Source of the DNA: Pseudomonas oryzihabitans
GTDB taxonomy: Bacteria > Pseudomonadota > Gammaproteobacteria > Pseudomonadales > Pseudomonadaceae
Assembly: GCF_006384975.1 (NCBI RefSeq)
Contig: NZ_CP021645.1
Coordinates: forward strand, 4,306,001-4,370,000
Direction: 5' to 3'
Length of the DNA stretch: 64,000 bases
Part shown: one piece after another, positions 44,786-53,311 of the stretch
Numbering within the stretch: the stretch's first letter is position 1
Layout of the letters: every line of letters starts with the position of its first letter
Translations under genes and position numbers: made by a program
The notes under the pieces: model-generated
The model's input: only the letters and a program-made list of their open reading frames with translations
What the model was told of the DNA's origin: nothing
Database searches by the model: none

Positions 44786-45336
44786 TGGCGATCAGCGACC
44801 GGGAAGCGGCGCATCGTGCCGCGTCGGATCGCGAACTCGTGGTCTGGGTGGATCGCGAGGATCGCGAGCAGGGCAACCTGCCTCGGGCCGAGTTGCGCGC
44901 CCGCGGCCTGATCGGTCGCTGTACCTTCATCCTGCTGTTCAATACCGCCGGAGCGTTGTGCGTGCATAGGCGCACCTTGAGCAAGGCACTCTATCCGGGT
45001 TACTGGGACGTGGCGGCCGGCGGCATGGTGGCGCCGGGGGAGAGCTATGCCGAGTCGGCGGCGCGGGAGTTGGCCGAAGAGCTGGGCGTGAGCGGCGTAC
45101 CGCTGCGCGAGCATGGCACCTTCTATTACGAGGAGCCGGGCAACCGGCTCTGGGGCGGGGTATTCAGCGCGTGTTGGGACGGCCCCTTGCGCTTGCAGCC
45201 GGAAGAGGTGCTGGAGGCGCGCTTCCTGCCGCCCGCGGTCGTTCTGCAGCAGGCTCGTGCCCTGCCGTACTGCCCCGATTCCCTTGAGGCACTGCGGCTG
45301 GTCGTCGGGCGCGACGATGTCGCATCCTTGCCTTAA
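44785..45336 (+). CDS. NUDIX hydrolase (YfcD-like)
   Basis: The 183-residue protein has a complete Nudix box, GMVAPGESYAESAARELAEELGV, split here as GMVAPGESYAES and AARELAEELGV, with the metal-binding REL-EEL core. The N-terminal HRAASDRELVVWVDREDREQ resembles IDI/YfcD-type nudix proteins. The substrate is unknown. It is coupled to the DUF2333 gene. Confidence 0.9.
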   Translation: MAISDREAAHRAASDRELVVWVDREDREQGNLPRAELRARGLIGRCTFILLFNTAGALCVHRRTLSKALYPGYWDVAAGGMVAPGESYAESAARELAEELGVSGVPLREHGTFYYEEPGNRLWGGVFSACWDGPLRLQPEEVLEARFLPPAVVLQQARALPYCPDSLEALRLVVGRDDVASLP

Positions 45337-45353
45337 TTTCTCGCATTCGTCCC

Positions 45354-45382
45354 TTAGCATCCGGCGGCGATGCTGCTACATT
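45354..45382 (+). promoter_or_regulatory. Candidate promoter for yciH
   Basis: TTAGCA (45354-45359) and TACATT (45377-45382) are separated by 17 bases in the 158-base gap before yciH. Match quality is modest. Confidence 0.35.
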
Positions 45383-45494
45383 GCGCGGCCCCGGAATAGC
45401 GCGGCTCGTGTCGGCTGGCGCTGCATCCAAGGTTTCCTCCAGGCGCCCTACGCCTGATGCCCGACGCCTGTCCCCAAGCTGGGAGGACCGCCCC

Positions 45495-45839
45495 ATGAGC
45501 AAGAAAACCGCATCCCTGTCGGACCTCAGCCGGCTGGTGTACTCCACCGATGTCGGTCGCATCCGCCCGGAAGAGCCGCAGGCTCCGGCACCGGCTGGCG
45601 ATGGCATCGCCCGGGTCCGGCGCGAGACCAAGGGGCGTGGTGGCAAGACGGTGACCACTGTCACCGGCGTGCCATTGACGGGTGATGAGCTCAAGGAGCT
45701 GGCCAGCGTGCTCAAGCGCCGCTGCGGAACCGGCGGCGCACTCAAGGATGGCGTCATCGAGATCCAGGGTGATCACGTCGACCTGCTGGTCGGCGAACTC
45801 GAAAAGCGCGGCTTCAAGACCAAGCGCGCAGGCGGCTAG
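45495..45839 (+). CDS. yciH: SUI1/eIF1-like translation factor YciH
   Basis: The 114-residue protein is a bacterial SUI1 homologue. The N-terminal third is flexible. The SUI1 fold follows ([20 protein letters not shown], then [21 protein letters not shown]). Bacterial YciH is thought to influence start-codon selection or act under stress. The start has a GGGAGGA ribosome site. It lies upstream of speA, as in P. aeruginosa. Confidence 0.92.
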   Translation: MSKKTASLSDLSRLVYSTDVGRIRPEEPQAPAPAGDGIARVRRETKGRGGKTVTTVTGVPLTGDELKELASVLKRRCGTGGALKDGVIEIQGDHVDLLVGELEKRGFKTKRAGG

Positions 45840-45924
45840 GCCGTACCTTCGGGCCCCTGCGTACAACTTACCGCCCCTGCCGGCGGTCCATCCAAGCAAG
45901 ATTCCTTACAGGAGATTCCCGCGA

Positions 45925-47838
45925 ATGTCCCCACGACGCACGCGCAAAGACGATGGCAGCCAGTGGACCGTGGCGGACAGCCGCAGTGTCTACGGTATTC
46001 GCCACTGGGGCGCTGGCTATTTCGCCATCAGTGACGCTGGCAACGTGGAAGTCCGGCCCCATGGCCCGGACGGTCAAGCCATCGACCTGCACGTCCTGGT
46101 CGGCCAGTTGCGCGAGGCGGGGCTGTCCTTGCCGCTGCTGGTCCGCTTCCCCGATATCCTGCAGGGCCAGGTGCGTCATCTGACCGGTGCCTTTGATCGC
46201 AACATCGAGCGACTCGACTACCAGGGGCGCTATACCGCGCTCTATCCGATCAAGGTCAACCAGCAGGAAGCGGTGGTGGAAAACATCATCGCCACCCGCG
46301 ATGTCTCCATCGGCCTGGAAGCCGGCTCCAAGCCCGAGCTGATGGCGGTGCTGGCCCTGGCGCCCAAGGGCGGCACCATCGTCTGCAACGGCTACAAGGA
46401 CCGCGAATTCATCCGCCTGGCCTTGATGGGCCAGAAGCTCGGCCATAGCGTCTTCATCGTCATCGAGAAGGAATCCGAGGTCCAGCTGGTGATCGAGGAG
46501 GCGGCCGAGCTCAAGGTCACGCCCCAGGTCGGCCTGCGGGTCCGGTTGTCGTCCCTGGCGTCGAGCAAGTGGGCCGATACCGGTGGCGAAAAGTCCAAGT
46601 TCGGGCTCTCCGCCGCCCAGCTGCTGTCGGTGATCGAGCGCTTCCGCGCCGCCGGCCTGGAGCAGGGCGTGCGCCTGCTGCACTTCCACATGGGCTCGCA
46701 GATCGCTAACCTGGCCGACTACCGCCAGGGCTTCCGCGAAGCCATCCGCTACTACGCCGAGCTGCGCGCCCTGGGGCTGCCGCTGGATCACATCGATGTC
46801 GGGGGTGGCCTGGGCGTGGACTACGACGGTACCCACTCGCGCAACGCCAGCTCCATCAACTACGACATGGACGACTACGCCAGTACCGTGGTCGGGATGC
46901 TCAAGGAGTTCTGCGACCAGCAGGAGCTGCCGCATCCGAACATCTTCTCCGAAAGTGGCCGGGCCATGACCGCCCACCACGCCATGCTGGTGATGCAGGT
47001 CACCGACGTCGAGCGCCACAACGATACCGTGCCCACCATGGAGCGCTTCGAGGGCAAGGCCGAGGTGGTGCAGTGGTTGGCCGAGCTGCTCGGCGACACC
47101 GATCCGGAGATGGTCACCGAAACCTACTGGCGCGCCACCCAGTACGTCAGCGAGGCCGCCGCCCAGTATGCCGCCGGCACCCTGAGTCTGAGCGACAAGG
47201 CGCTGGCCGAGCAGTGCTATTTCGCCATCTGCCGCCGCCTCTACAACCAGCTCAAGGCCCGCCAGCGCTCCCATCGCCAGGTGCTGGACGAACTCAACGA
47301 CAAGCTGGCCGACAAGTACATCTGCAACTTCTCGGTGTTCCAGAGCCTGCCCGACACCTGGGCCATCGACCAGATCCTGCCCATCGTGCCCCTGACCCGG
47401 TTGGACGAAGAGCCGGTGCGGCGCGCCGTGCTGCAGGACCTGACCTGCGACTCCGATGGCAAGATCAAGCAGTACGTCGACGAGCAGAGCATCGAGACCA
47501 GCCTGCCGGTGCACGAGGTGCGCGAAGGCGAGGACTATCTGCTGGCGGTGTTCCTGGTAGGGGCCTACCAGGAGATTCTCGGCGACATGCACAACCTGTT
47601 CGGCGACACCGACTCGGTGAACGTCTATCAGGATGCCGATGGCAGCGTGCGCCACGGGGGGATCGAGACCCACGACACCATCGAGGACATGCTCAGGTAC
47701 GTGCACCTCTCGCCCGAGGAGCTGATGACCTACTACCGCGACAAGGTCGCCGGCGCCCGTCTCACCGCCCGCGAGCGCACCCAGTTCCTCGATGCCATGC
47801 GCCTGGGCCTGACCCGTTCTTCCTACCTGGCGGGCTGA
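45925..47838 (+). CDS. speA: Biosynthetic arginine decarboxylase
   Basis: SpeA makes agmatine from arginine for polyamine synthesis, with PLP and Mg. The start ([20 protein letters not shown]) follows AGGAGAT and gives 637 residues. The PLP lysine is in [30 protein letters not shown] and [13 protein letters not shown] are typical of the fold III decarboxylases, and the long C-terminal half is the SpeA-specific helical domain. It shares fold type with the transposon-borne lysA at 57.2 kb but is a different subfamily. Confidence 0.96.
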   Translation: MSPRRTRKDDGSQWTVADSRSVYGIRHWGAGYFAISDAGNVEVRPHGPDGQAIDLHVLVGQLREAGLSLPLLVRFPDILQGQVRHLTGAFDRNIERLDYQGRYTALYPIKVNQQEAVVENIIATRDVSIGLEAGSKPELMAVLALAPKGGTIVCNGYKDREFIRLALMGQKLGHSVFIVIEKESEVQLVIEEAAELKVTPQVGLRVRLSSLASSKWADTGGEKSKFGLSAAQLLSVIERFRAAGLEQGVRLLHFHMGSQIANLADYRQGFREAIRYYAELRALGLPLDHIDVGGGLGVDYDGTHSRNASSINYDMDDYASTVVGMLKEFCDQQELPHPNIFSESGRAMTAHHAMLVMQVTDVERHNDTVPTMERFEGKAEVVQWLAELLGDTDPEMVTETYWRATQYVSEAAAQYAAGTLSLSDKALAEQCYFAICRRLYNQLKARQRSHRQVLDELNDKLADKYICNFSVFQSLPDTWAIDQILPIVPLTRLDEEPVRRAVLQDLTCDSDGKIKQYVDEQSIETSLPVHEVREGEDYLLAVFLVGAYQEILGDMHNLFGDTDSVNVYQDADGSVRHGGIETHDTIEDMLRYVHLSPEELMTYYRDKVAGARLTARERTQFLDAMRLGLTRSSYLAG

Positions 47839-47848
47839 CGAAGCGAAC

Positions 47849-47886
47849 CCTGACGGCTGGGTGGGCTCTATAGCCTTGCCGTCAGG
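47849..47886 (+). other. Inverted repeat between speA and the lipoprotein gene
   Basis: CCTGACGGC (47849-47857) and GCCGTCAGG (47878-47886) are perfect complements, separated by 20 bases, immediately before the GGAGG ribosome site of the next gene. There is no T-run. It could be an operator or an RNA hairpin at the ribosome site. Confidence 0.5.
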
Positions 47887-47901
47887 ATGGAGGAAAAAGG
47901 T

Positions 47902-48156
47902 ATGAAGCTGCGCATGGCGCTTCTTCTGGCAGGCAGCCTGGCCTTGGTTGCCTGTGGCAAGGTCACCCAGGAGAACTATTCCCGGCTCAAGGCCGGGCAG
48001 ACCAAGGCTGAAGTGGAGCATATCCTGGGCGCGCCTACCGAATGTGCGGGTGCCCTGGGCGTCACGACCTGTACCTGGGGGGATCGCGGTTCCTTCATCA
48101 GCGTGCAGTATCTCAATGACAAGGTGGCGATGTTCGCCGGGCAGGGTCTGCGATGA
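47902..48156 (+). CDS. Small lipoprotein with DUF3862/SmpA-like fold
   Basis: The 84-residue product has a lipoprotein signal (MKLRMALLLAGSLALVACGK, Cys18) and a short BamE/SmpA-like domain (ENYSRLKAGQTKAEVEHILG, then CTWGDRGSFISVQYLNDKV). The start is chosen because GGAGGAAAAAGG sits just ahead of ATGAAG. An ATG further upstream would include that ribosome site. It overlaps the lipocalin gene by ATGA. Function unknown. Confidence 0.82.
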   Translation: MKLRMALLLAGSLALVACGKVTQENYSRLKAGQTKAEVEHILGAPTECAGALGVTTCTWGDRGSFISVQYLNDKVAMFAGQGLR

Positions 48157-48716
48157 AAACCTCTACCAAATTGTTGCTGCTGGTCGGCGCCGCGGGTCTG
48201 CTCGCGGCCTGCGCCAGTGGCCCGAAGCCGGTACCGCCGCTCACGGCAGGCAACGTCGATTTGCAGCGCTACCAGGGCCACTGGTACGAGATCGCCCGGC
48301 TGCCGATGTTCTTCCAGCGCAACTGCGCCCAGTCCGAGGCCAACTACCACGTCATGGCCGATGGCAAGGTGGCGGTGTTCAATCGTTGTCGCACCCTGGA
48401 TGGCAAGGTCGAAGAAGCCACCGGCACCGCGACACCGATCAAACCCGGCGTGACCGATCGCCTGGACGTGCGCTTCGACACCTGGTTCAGCGGCGTGCTG
48501 CCCAATATCGCCAAGGGTCCGTACTGGATCCTCTATGTCGATGACGACTACAAGACCGCCCTGGTCGGCAGTCCGGATCGCAAGTACCTCTGGGTGCTGG
48601 CCCGCAAGCCCGAGCTTTCCGCGGCAGAGCGTGAAAAGCTGCTGCGCATCGCGCGCGAGAAAGGCTACGACCTGAACCGTCTCGTCTGGCGCGAGACCGA
48701 CGCCAACATGCCCTGA
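48153..48716 (+). CDS. Bacterial lipocalin (Blc family) lipoprotein
   Basis: The 187-residue protein has a lipoprotein signal (LLLVGAAGLLAACAS, Cys20) and a lipocalin fold. The first structural motif is LQRYQGHWYEIARLPMFFQ (the G-x-W triplet) and a later one is YWILYVDDDYKTALVGSPDRKYLW. Blc lipocalins bind fatty acids or lysophospholipids at the outer membrane under envelope stress. It is coupled to the small lipoprotein gene. A lipocalin belongs to the light-induced set in P. putida (from memory), but no TTGTACAA site is seen here. Confidence 0.9.
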   Translation: MKTSTKLLLLVGAAGLLAACASGPKPVPPLTAGNVDLQRYQGHWYEIARLPMFFQRNCAQSEANYHVMADGKVAVFNRCRTLDGKVEEATGTATPIKPGVTDRLDVRFDTWFSGVLPNIAKGPYWILYVDDDYKTALVGSPDRKYLWVLARKPELSAAEREKLLRIAREKGYDLNRLVWRETDANMP

Positions 48717-48732
48717 GCCCAGGAGACCGCCC

Positions 48733-49227
48733 GTGAAACTCTGGACCGACGCCTTCGCCGACCAAGGCTTCATGCCCAAGCGCCACGAATTCGACGTCGC
48801 CGATTTCGGCGCCCACGGCGAGAACATCTCACCTGCCTTGCAGTGGTCCGATCTGCCGGCCGACACCAAGAGTCTGGCGCTGACCGTCTACGATCCCGAT
48901 GCCCCCACCGGTAGCGGTTTCTGGCACTGGGTGGTGGTCAACCTTCCGGTGACCACCCAGGGCCTCGCGGAAAACGCCGGCCGCGCCGATGGTTCGGGCC
49001 TGCCGGCTGGTGCCCTGCAACTGATCAACGACTACGGCACCCGCGGCTTCGGCGGCGCGGCGCCACCCAAGGGTGACAAGCCGCACCGCTATATTTTCCA
49101 GCTGCATGCGCTCAAGGTCGAACACCTGCCGGTGCCGGCGGAAGCGACCAATGCGGTCGGCCGCTTCATGATCCACCTCAATCAACTGGCCGCGGCGACC
49201 TATACCGGACTCTACGAGATCAAGTGA
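48733..49227 (+). CDS. YbhB/YbcL-type Raf-kinase-inhibitor-like (PEBP) protein
   Basis: The 164-residue protein has the PEBP anion-pocket motifs NISPALQW, TVYDPDAPTGSGFWHWVVVNL and GGAAPPKGDKPHRYIFQLHAL. There is no signal peptide, so it should be cytoplasmic. The molecular role is unknown. It lies 16 bases after the lipocalin gene and may end the same transcript. It converges with the cysteine hydrolase gene. Confidence 0.9.
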   Translation: MKLWTDAFADQGFMPKRHEFDVADFGAHGENISPALQWSDLPADTKSLALTVYDPDAPTGSGFWHWVVVNLPVTTQGLAENAGRADGSGLPAGALQLINDYGTRGFGGAAPPKGDKPHRYIFQLHALKVEHLPVPAEATNAVGRFMIHLNQLAAATYTGLYEIK

Positions 49228-49243
49228 ACCCCTGACGGGCGGG

Positions 49244-50050
49244 CTAGTAGAGCTCGTCCGTCGAGGTCGCCAGGCGAACGCCAGCGGCGCGCATCTCGTC
49301 CAGGAAGGCAGTGCCCTGGGCTTCGAAGCCGGGCACCGAATGACTGCAATCGGTCAGCAGCACCACATCCTGGTGCCGACTCGCCGGCCAGAAACCCAGC
49401 AGGTCGCGCAGGGTGCTGGCCACGCAGTGCGACAGGGCTTCGCCAGCGACCAGCAGCGTACCGGCCTGCGCCAGCCGCGCGATCAGTCCGGCATCCACCG
49501 AGGTCTTGGGATCCTTTGGATCCGGCACCTCGGCACGTAGCGCCGAATAGTGCTCGGTATGGGGATTGCCGCCCTTGGCGACGAAGTCCACCAGCCGCCC
49601 GTGAGTGCGGCCCCAGGCGTTGAGGGCCTGGTGCACGTCCTGCTGCACACCATGTCCCCAGCCACCGACCAGGCAATGCTCCGGCCAGATCACCAGCCGA
49701 TAGCGCCCGCCCGCTTCCAAGGCCTGCACATAAGCCAGGCCGCGGGCCCGTTCGGCTGGATCGCGGGTTTGCCAGCGCCCACTGGCCACCTCGTCGGCGC
49801 CTATCTGGGTGAAGGGCGCCGGCGGCTGGCCCGTGGCGTCCTGCCACCAGTGCGGGTGGGCGATGTGCAGCGGCTGGTGCGAATCCAGCGTCACATGAAT
49901 CTGGTCGAGTCGCGCGCCGAGGCGCTCGATCAGGCCGGCGACGCGCTGCAGGCCGGCGACCGCGCCGGGCACTGGCAGGGCGGCCCCCGGCAGATCACAG
50001 AAGTCGTTCTGGGGGTCGATCAGCAACAACTGCAGGGTGGAACGGGACAT
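49244..50050 (-). CDS. Isochorismatase-superfamily cysteine hydrolase (nicotinamidase-like)
   Basis: The 268-residue protein has the PncA-like triad in order: Asp in LLLIDPQNDFCD, Lys in DFVAKGGNPHTEHYSA and Cys in GEALSHCVASTLRDLL. The metal-site pattern with TLDSHQPLHIAHPHWW also resembles nicotinamidase. It is clearly longer than PncA (about 210), with extra sequence in the middle, so the substrate could differ from nicotinamide. It is divergent from pip. Confidence 0.78.
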   Translation of the reverse strand: MSRSTLQLLLIDPQNDFCDLPGAALPVPGAVAGLQRVAGLIERLGARLDQIHVTLDSHQPLHIAHPHWWQDATGQPPAPFTQIGADEVASGRWQTRDPAERARGLAYVQALEAGGRYRLVIWPEHCLVGGWGHGVQQDVHQALNAWGRTHGRLVDFVAKGGNPHTEHYSALRAEVPDPKDPKTSVDAGLIARLAQAGTLLVAGEALSHCVASTLRDLLGFWPASRHQDVVLLTDCSHSVPGFEAQGTAFLDEMRAAGVRLATSTDELY

Positions 50051-50177
50051 GGCGGGCTCCTCCGGCGATCAGGGAGATGGTGCGGTGCGAGCCGATGCGA
50101 GGCAAGTCCAGGCGGCATAGAAACCCGGTAAGGTGCAGGTCTATGATGAAGGGGCAGACCTGCCTGTGGAGCGTGAT

Positions 50178-51143
50178 ATGTTGAATCTGTATCCGGAAAT
50201 CAAGCCTTACGCCCGCCACGAGCTGGCCGTGGAGGCGCCCCACGTGCTCTACGCCGATGAGAGCGGCTCGCCCGACGGCCTGCCGGTATTGTTCATCCAC
50301 GGTGGGCCGGGTTCCGGATGCGATCGCCTCAGCCGGCGCTTCTTCGATCCCAATCTCTACCGCATCGTCACCTTCGACCAGCGCGGCTGTGGTCGCTCCA
50401 CGCCCTATGCCAGCCTGGAAAACAACACCACCTGGCAGTTGGTCGAGGACATCGAGCGGCTGCGCGAGCACCTGGGCATCGAACAGTGGGTACTGTTCGG
50501 CGGCTCCTGGGGCTCGACCCTGGCGCTGGCCTATGCCCAGCGCCATCCCGAGCGCGTCCGCGCGATGATCCTGCGCGGCATCTTTCTCTGCCGCCCGGTG
50601 GATCTGCACTGGTTCTACCAGGAGGGGGCGAGCCGGCTCTTCCCCGACTTCTGGCAGGACTACCTGCACCCCATCGCCGAAGAGGAGCGCGACGACCTGA
50701 TCAACGCCTACTACCGGCGCCTGACCGGGCCGGACGAGCTGGCGCAGATGTCCGCCGCCCGCGCCTGGTCCTGCTGGGAGGGCCGTACCGCCACGCTGAG
50801 GCCCAATCCCGATGTCTTGGAGAAGTTCAGCGAACATGCCCTGGCCATCGCCCGCATCGAATGCCATTACTTCGTGAACGACGCCTTCCTCGAGCCGGAC
50901 CAGCTGTTGCGTGACATGCCGAAGATCGCCCATATCCCGGCCGTGATCATCCATGGTCGCTACGACATGGTCTGTCCGCTGGACAACGCCTGGGCCCTGC
51001 ACCAGGCCTGGCCCGGCAGCGAGTTGCAGATCATCCGCGATGCCGGCCATGCGGCGAGCGAACCCGGTATCTGCGATGCCCTGGTGCGCGCGACCGACCA
51101 GATCGCCCGGCAGTTGCTCGACCTGCCCCAGGAGGCCGAGTGA
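50178..51143 (+). CDS. pip: Proline iminopeptidase
   Basis: This alpha/beta-hydrolase removes N-terminal proline from peptides. The start giving [20 protein letters not shown] (321 residues) matches the family. The oxyanion motif is [10 protein letters not shown] and the nucleophile elbow is [11 protein letters not shown]. The acid and base lie in HGRYDMVCP and DAGHAASEP. The 3' end overlaps dtd (GTGA). The pip-dtd-opgG-opgH order matches P. aeruginosa. Confidence 0.94.
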   Translation: MLNLYPEIKPYARHELAVEAPHVLYADESGSPDGLPVLFIHGGPGSGCDRLSRRFFDPNLYRIVTFDQRGCGRSTPYASLENNTTWQLVEDIERLREHLGIEQWVLFGGSWGSTLALAYAQRHPERVRAMILRGIFLCRPVDLHWFYQEGASRLFPDFWQDYLHPIAEEERDDLINAYYRRLTGPDELAQMSAARAWSCWEGRTATLRPNPDVLEKFSEHALAIARIECHYFVNDAFLEPDQLLRDMPKIAHIPAVIIHGRYDMVCPLDNAWALHQAWPGSELQIIRDAGHAASEPGICDALVRATDQIARQLLDLPQEAE

Positions 51144-51577
51144 AGGCGCTGCTGCAGCGGGTCACCCGCGCCAGTGTCGAAGTCGAGGGTGCCACGGTCG
51201 GCGCCATCGGCCCCGGCCTGCTGGTGTTCGTCGGTATCGAGCCGCAGGATGACGAAGCAGCCTGTGCCCGGATACTCAAGCGCCTGCTGGAGTACCGGGT
51301 GTTCGCCGATGGCGAGCAGCGCATGAACCTGTCGCTGCAGGATGTTGGCGGCGGTCTGCTGCTGGTGTCCCAGTTCACCCTAGCCGCCGATACTCGCAGT
51401 GGGCGGCGGCCGAGCTTTTCCACCGCCGCGCCACCCGCCCAGGGCGAGCGCCTGTTCGGGCACCTGGTGAGCCTCGCTCGCGACCTGCATCCCGAGGTTC
51501 AGACCGGCCGCTTCGGTGCCGATATGCAGGTTTCCCTGATCAACGATGGGCCCGTGACATTTTTATTGTCGATTTAG
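51140..51577 (+). CDS. dtd: D-aminoacyl-tRNA deacylase
   Basis: Dtd hydrolyses D-aminoacyl-tRNAs (and Gly-tRNA(Ala)) to prevent misincorporation. A GTG start within GTGA gives 145 residues. The specificity motifs [17 protein letters not shown] (SQFTL) and the C-terminal NDGPVTFLL (the Gly-cisPro-like NDGPVT) are intact. A GC-rich AGGGCGC/GCGCCCT hairpin (51580-51601) follows, without a T-run. Confidence 0.96.
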   Translation: MKALLQRVTRASVEVEGATVGAIGPGLLVFVGIEPQDDEAACARILKRLLEYRVFADGEQRMNLSLQDVGGGLLLVSQFTLAADTRSGRRPSFSTAAPPAQGERLFGHLVSLARDLHPEVQTGRFGADMQVSLINDGPVTFLLSI

Positions 51578-51745
51578 TGAGGGCGCCCCTTACAGCGCCC
51601 TGCCAAGTGTCTATGATTGCGCAGTTCGAGTTTGAACGGTCGTCCAACCGGGGAATCATTGCTCTCAGGGGGAGTCGGACCACTGCCTATCCGTTTCGCG
51701 ACCGCGAGTCGCCGAACGTATTCGTACGCTGATTTAGGAGGCTGC

Positions 51746-53311
51746 GTGTTATCCAATTCCAAAGTTAAGCTGGGCCAGCAGGGCTTCGCCCTCGTCGGGC
51801 TATCCGTCGCACTTGGCCTGTTCAGCGCTCAAGCCCTGGCCTTCAGTCTGGACGATGTGGCCGCCAAGGCCAAAGAACTCTCCGACCAGAAATTCGTCGC
51901 GCCCAAGAGCAACCTGCCCGCATCCTTCAGCGGCATGAAGTATGCCGACTATCAGCAGATCACCTTCAATCAGGACAAGGCCTACTGGAAGGATGCCAAG
52001 ACCCCCTTCCGCCTGAATTTCTATCACGAGGGCATGCAATACAGCGTGCCCGTGAAGATCAATGAGGTCACCGCCACCGGTGTCGAGGAGATCAAATACG
52101 ATCCGTCGATGTTCAATTTCGGCAAGCTGCAGATCGACCAGTCGCAGCTCAAGGACCTCGGCTTCGCCGGCTTCAAGGTGCTCTATCCGCTGAACAAGGC
52201 GGGTAAACAAGACGAAGTCATGACCATGCTGGGCGCGAGCTACTTCCGCGTCATCGGCAAGAACCAGGTCTACGGCCTGTCCGCACGTGGCCTGGCGATC
52301 GACACCGCGCTGCCGTCCGGCGAAGAATTCCCGCGCTTCACCGAATTCTGGATCGAACAGCCCCAGCCGGACCGTCGTAACCTGGTGATCTATGCCCTGC
52401 TGGATTCGCCACGGGCCACCGGCGCCTACCGCCTGGTGCTGACCCCCGGTTCGGACAGCACCGTGGACGTCGAGTCCAAGGTGTTCCTGCGTGACAACGT
52501 CAACAAGCTCGGCATCGCTCCGCTGACCAGCATGTACCTGTTCAGCCCGACCCAGCCGAGTCACCAGGTCAATTACCGTCCGGCCCTGCACGACTCCGAC
52601 GGCCTGGCCATCGCGGCGGGCAATGGCGAATGGCTGTGGCGCCCGTTGAACAACCCACGCCGTCTGTCGGTCAGCACCTATACCATCGAGAATCCCCGTG
52701 GCTTCGGCCTGTTGCAGCGGGGTCATCACTTCTACCAGTACGAAGACCTGGATGAGCGCTACGACAAGCGTCCCAGTGGCTGGGTGGAGCCCAAGGGCGA
52801 CTGGGGCAAGGGCCGTATCGAGCTGGTGGAGATCCCGACACCGGATGAGACCAACGACAACATCGTGGCCTTCTGGACGCCGGAAAAGCTGCCGGAGAAG
52901 GGCCAGTCGATCGATATGAGCTATCGCATCAACTTCACCGTCGACGAGCCAAAGTTCCACACCAAGGATCTGGCCTGGGTCACCCAGACCCGGATGTCCA
53001 CTGGCGATGTGCGTCAGCCCAACCTGGTTCGCCAGGCCGATGGCAGTCTGGCTTACATCATCGACTTCGCCGGTCCGAATCTCGAAGACCTGCCGGACGA
53101 TTCCCAAGTCGGCTCCCAGGTCAGCCTGGACGCCAACGGTGAACTGGTCGATCACTCGGTGCGCTACAACCCGGTTACCAAGGGCTATCGCCTGACCTTG
53201 AAACTCAAGGTCAAGGATGCGACCAAGCCGGTGGAAATGCGCGCCAACCTCGCCCAGGGCGACAAGCCGCTCAGCGAAACCTGGACCTACCAGCTACCTG
53301 CCAATGAATAA
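51746..53311 (+). CDS. opgG: Periplasmic glucan biosynthesis protein OpgG (MdoG)
   Basis: OpgG acts in the periplasm in making osmoregulated periplasmic glucans. A GTG start ([13 protein letters not shown]) with TAGGAGG just ahead gives 521 residues. A longer in-frame extension has no family support. A signal peptide ends near SAQALAFS. Family motifs include [29 protein letters not shown] and [14 protein letters not shown] [15 protein letters not shown]. It overlaps opgH by eight bases. Confidence 0.95.
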   Translation: MLSNSKVKLGQQGFALVGLSVALGLFSAQALAFSLDDVAAKAKELSDQKFVAPKSNLPASFSGMKYADYQQITFNQDKAYWKDAKTPFRLNFYHEGMQYSVPVKINEVTATGVEEIKYDPSMFNFGKLQIDQSQLKDLGFAGFKVLYPLNKAGKQDEVMTMLGASYFRVIGKNQVYGLSARGLAIDTALPSGEEFPRFTEFWIEQPQPDRRNLVIYALLDSPRATGAYRLVLTPGSDSTVDVESKVFLRDNVNKLGIAPLTSMYLFSPTQPSHQVNYRPALHDSDGLAIAAGNGEWLWRPLNNPRRLSVSTYTIENPRGFGLLQRGHHFYQYEDLDERYDKRPSGWVEPKGDWGKGRIELVEIPTPDETNDNIVAFWTPEKLPEKGQSIDMSYRINFTVDEPKFHTKDLAWVTQTRMSTGDVRQPNLVRQADGSLAYIIDFAGPNLEDLPDDSQVGSQVSLDANGELVDHSVRYNPVTKGYRLTLKLKVKDATKPVEMRANLAQGDKPLSETWTYQLPANE

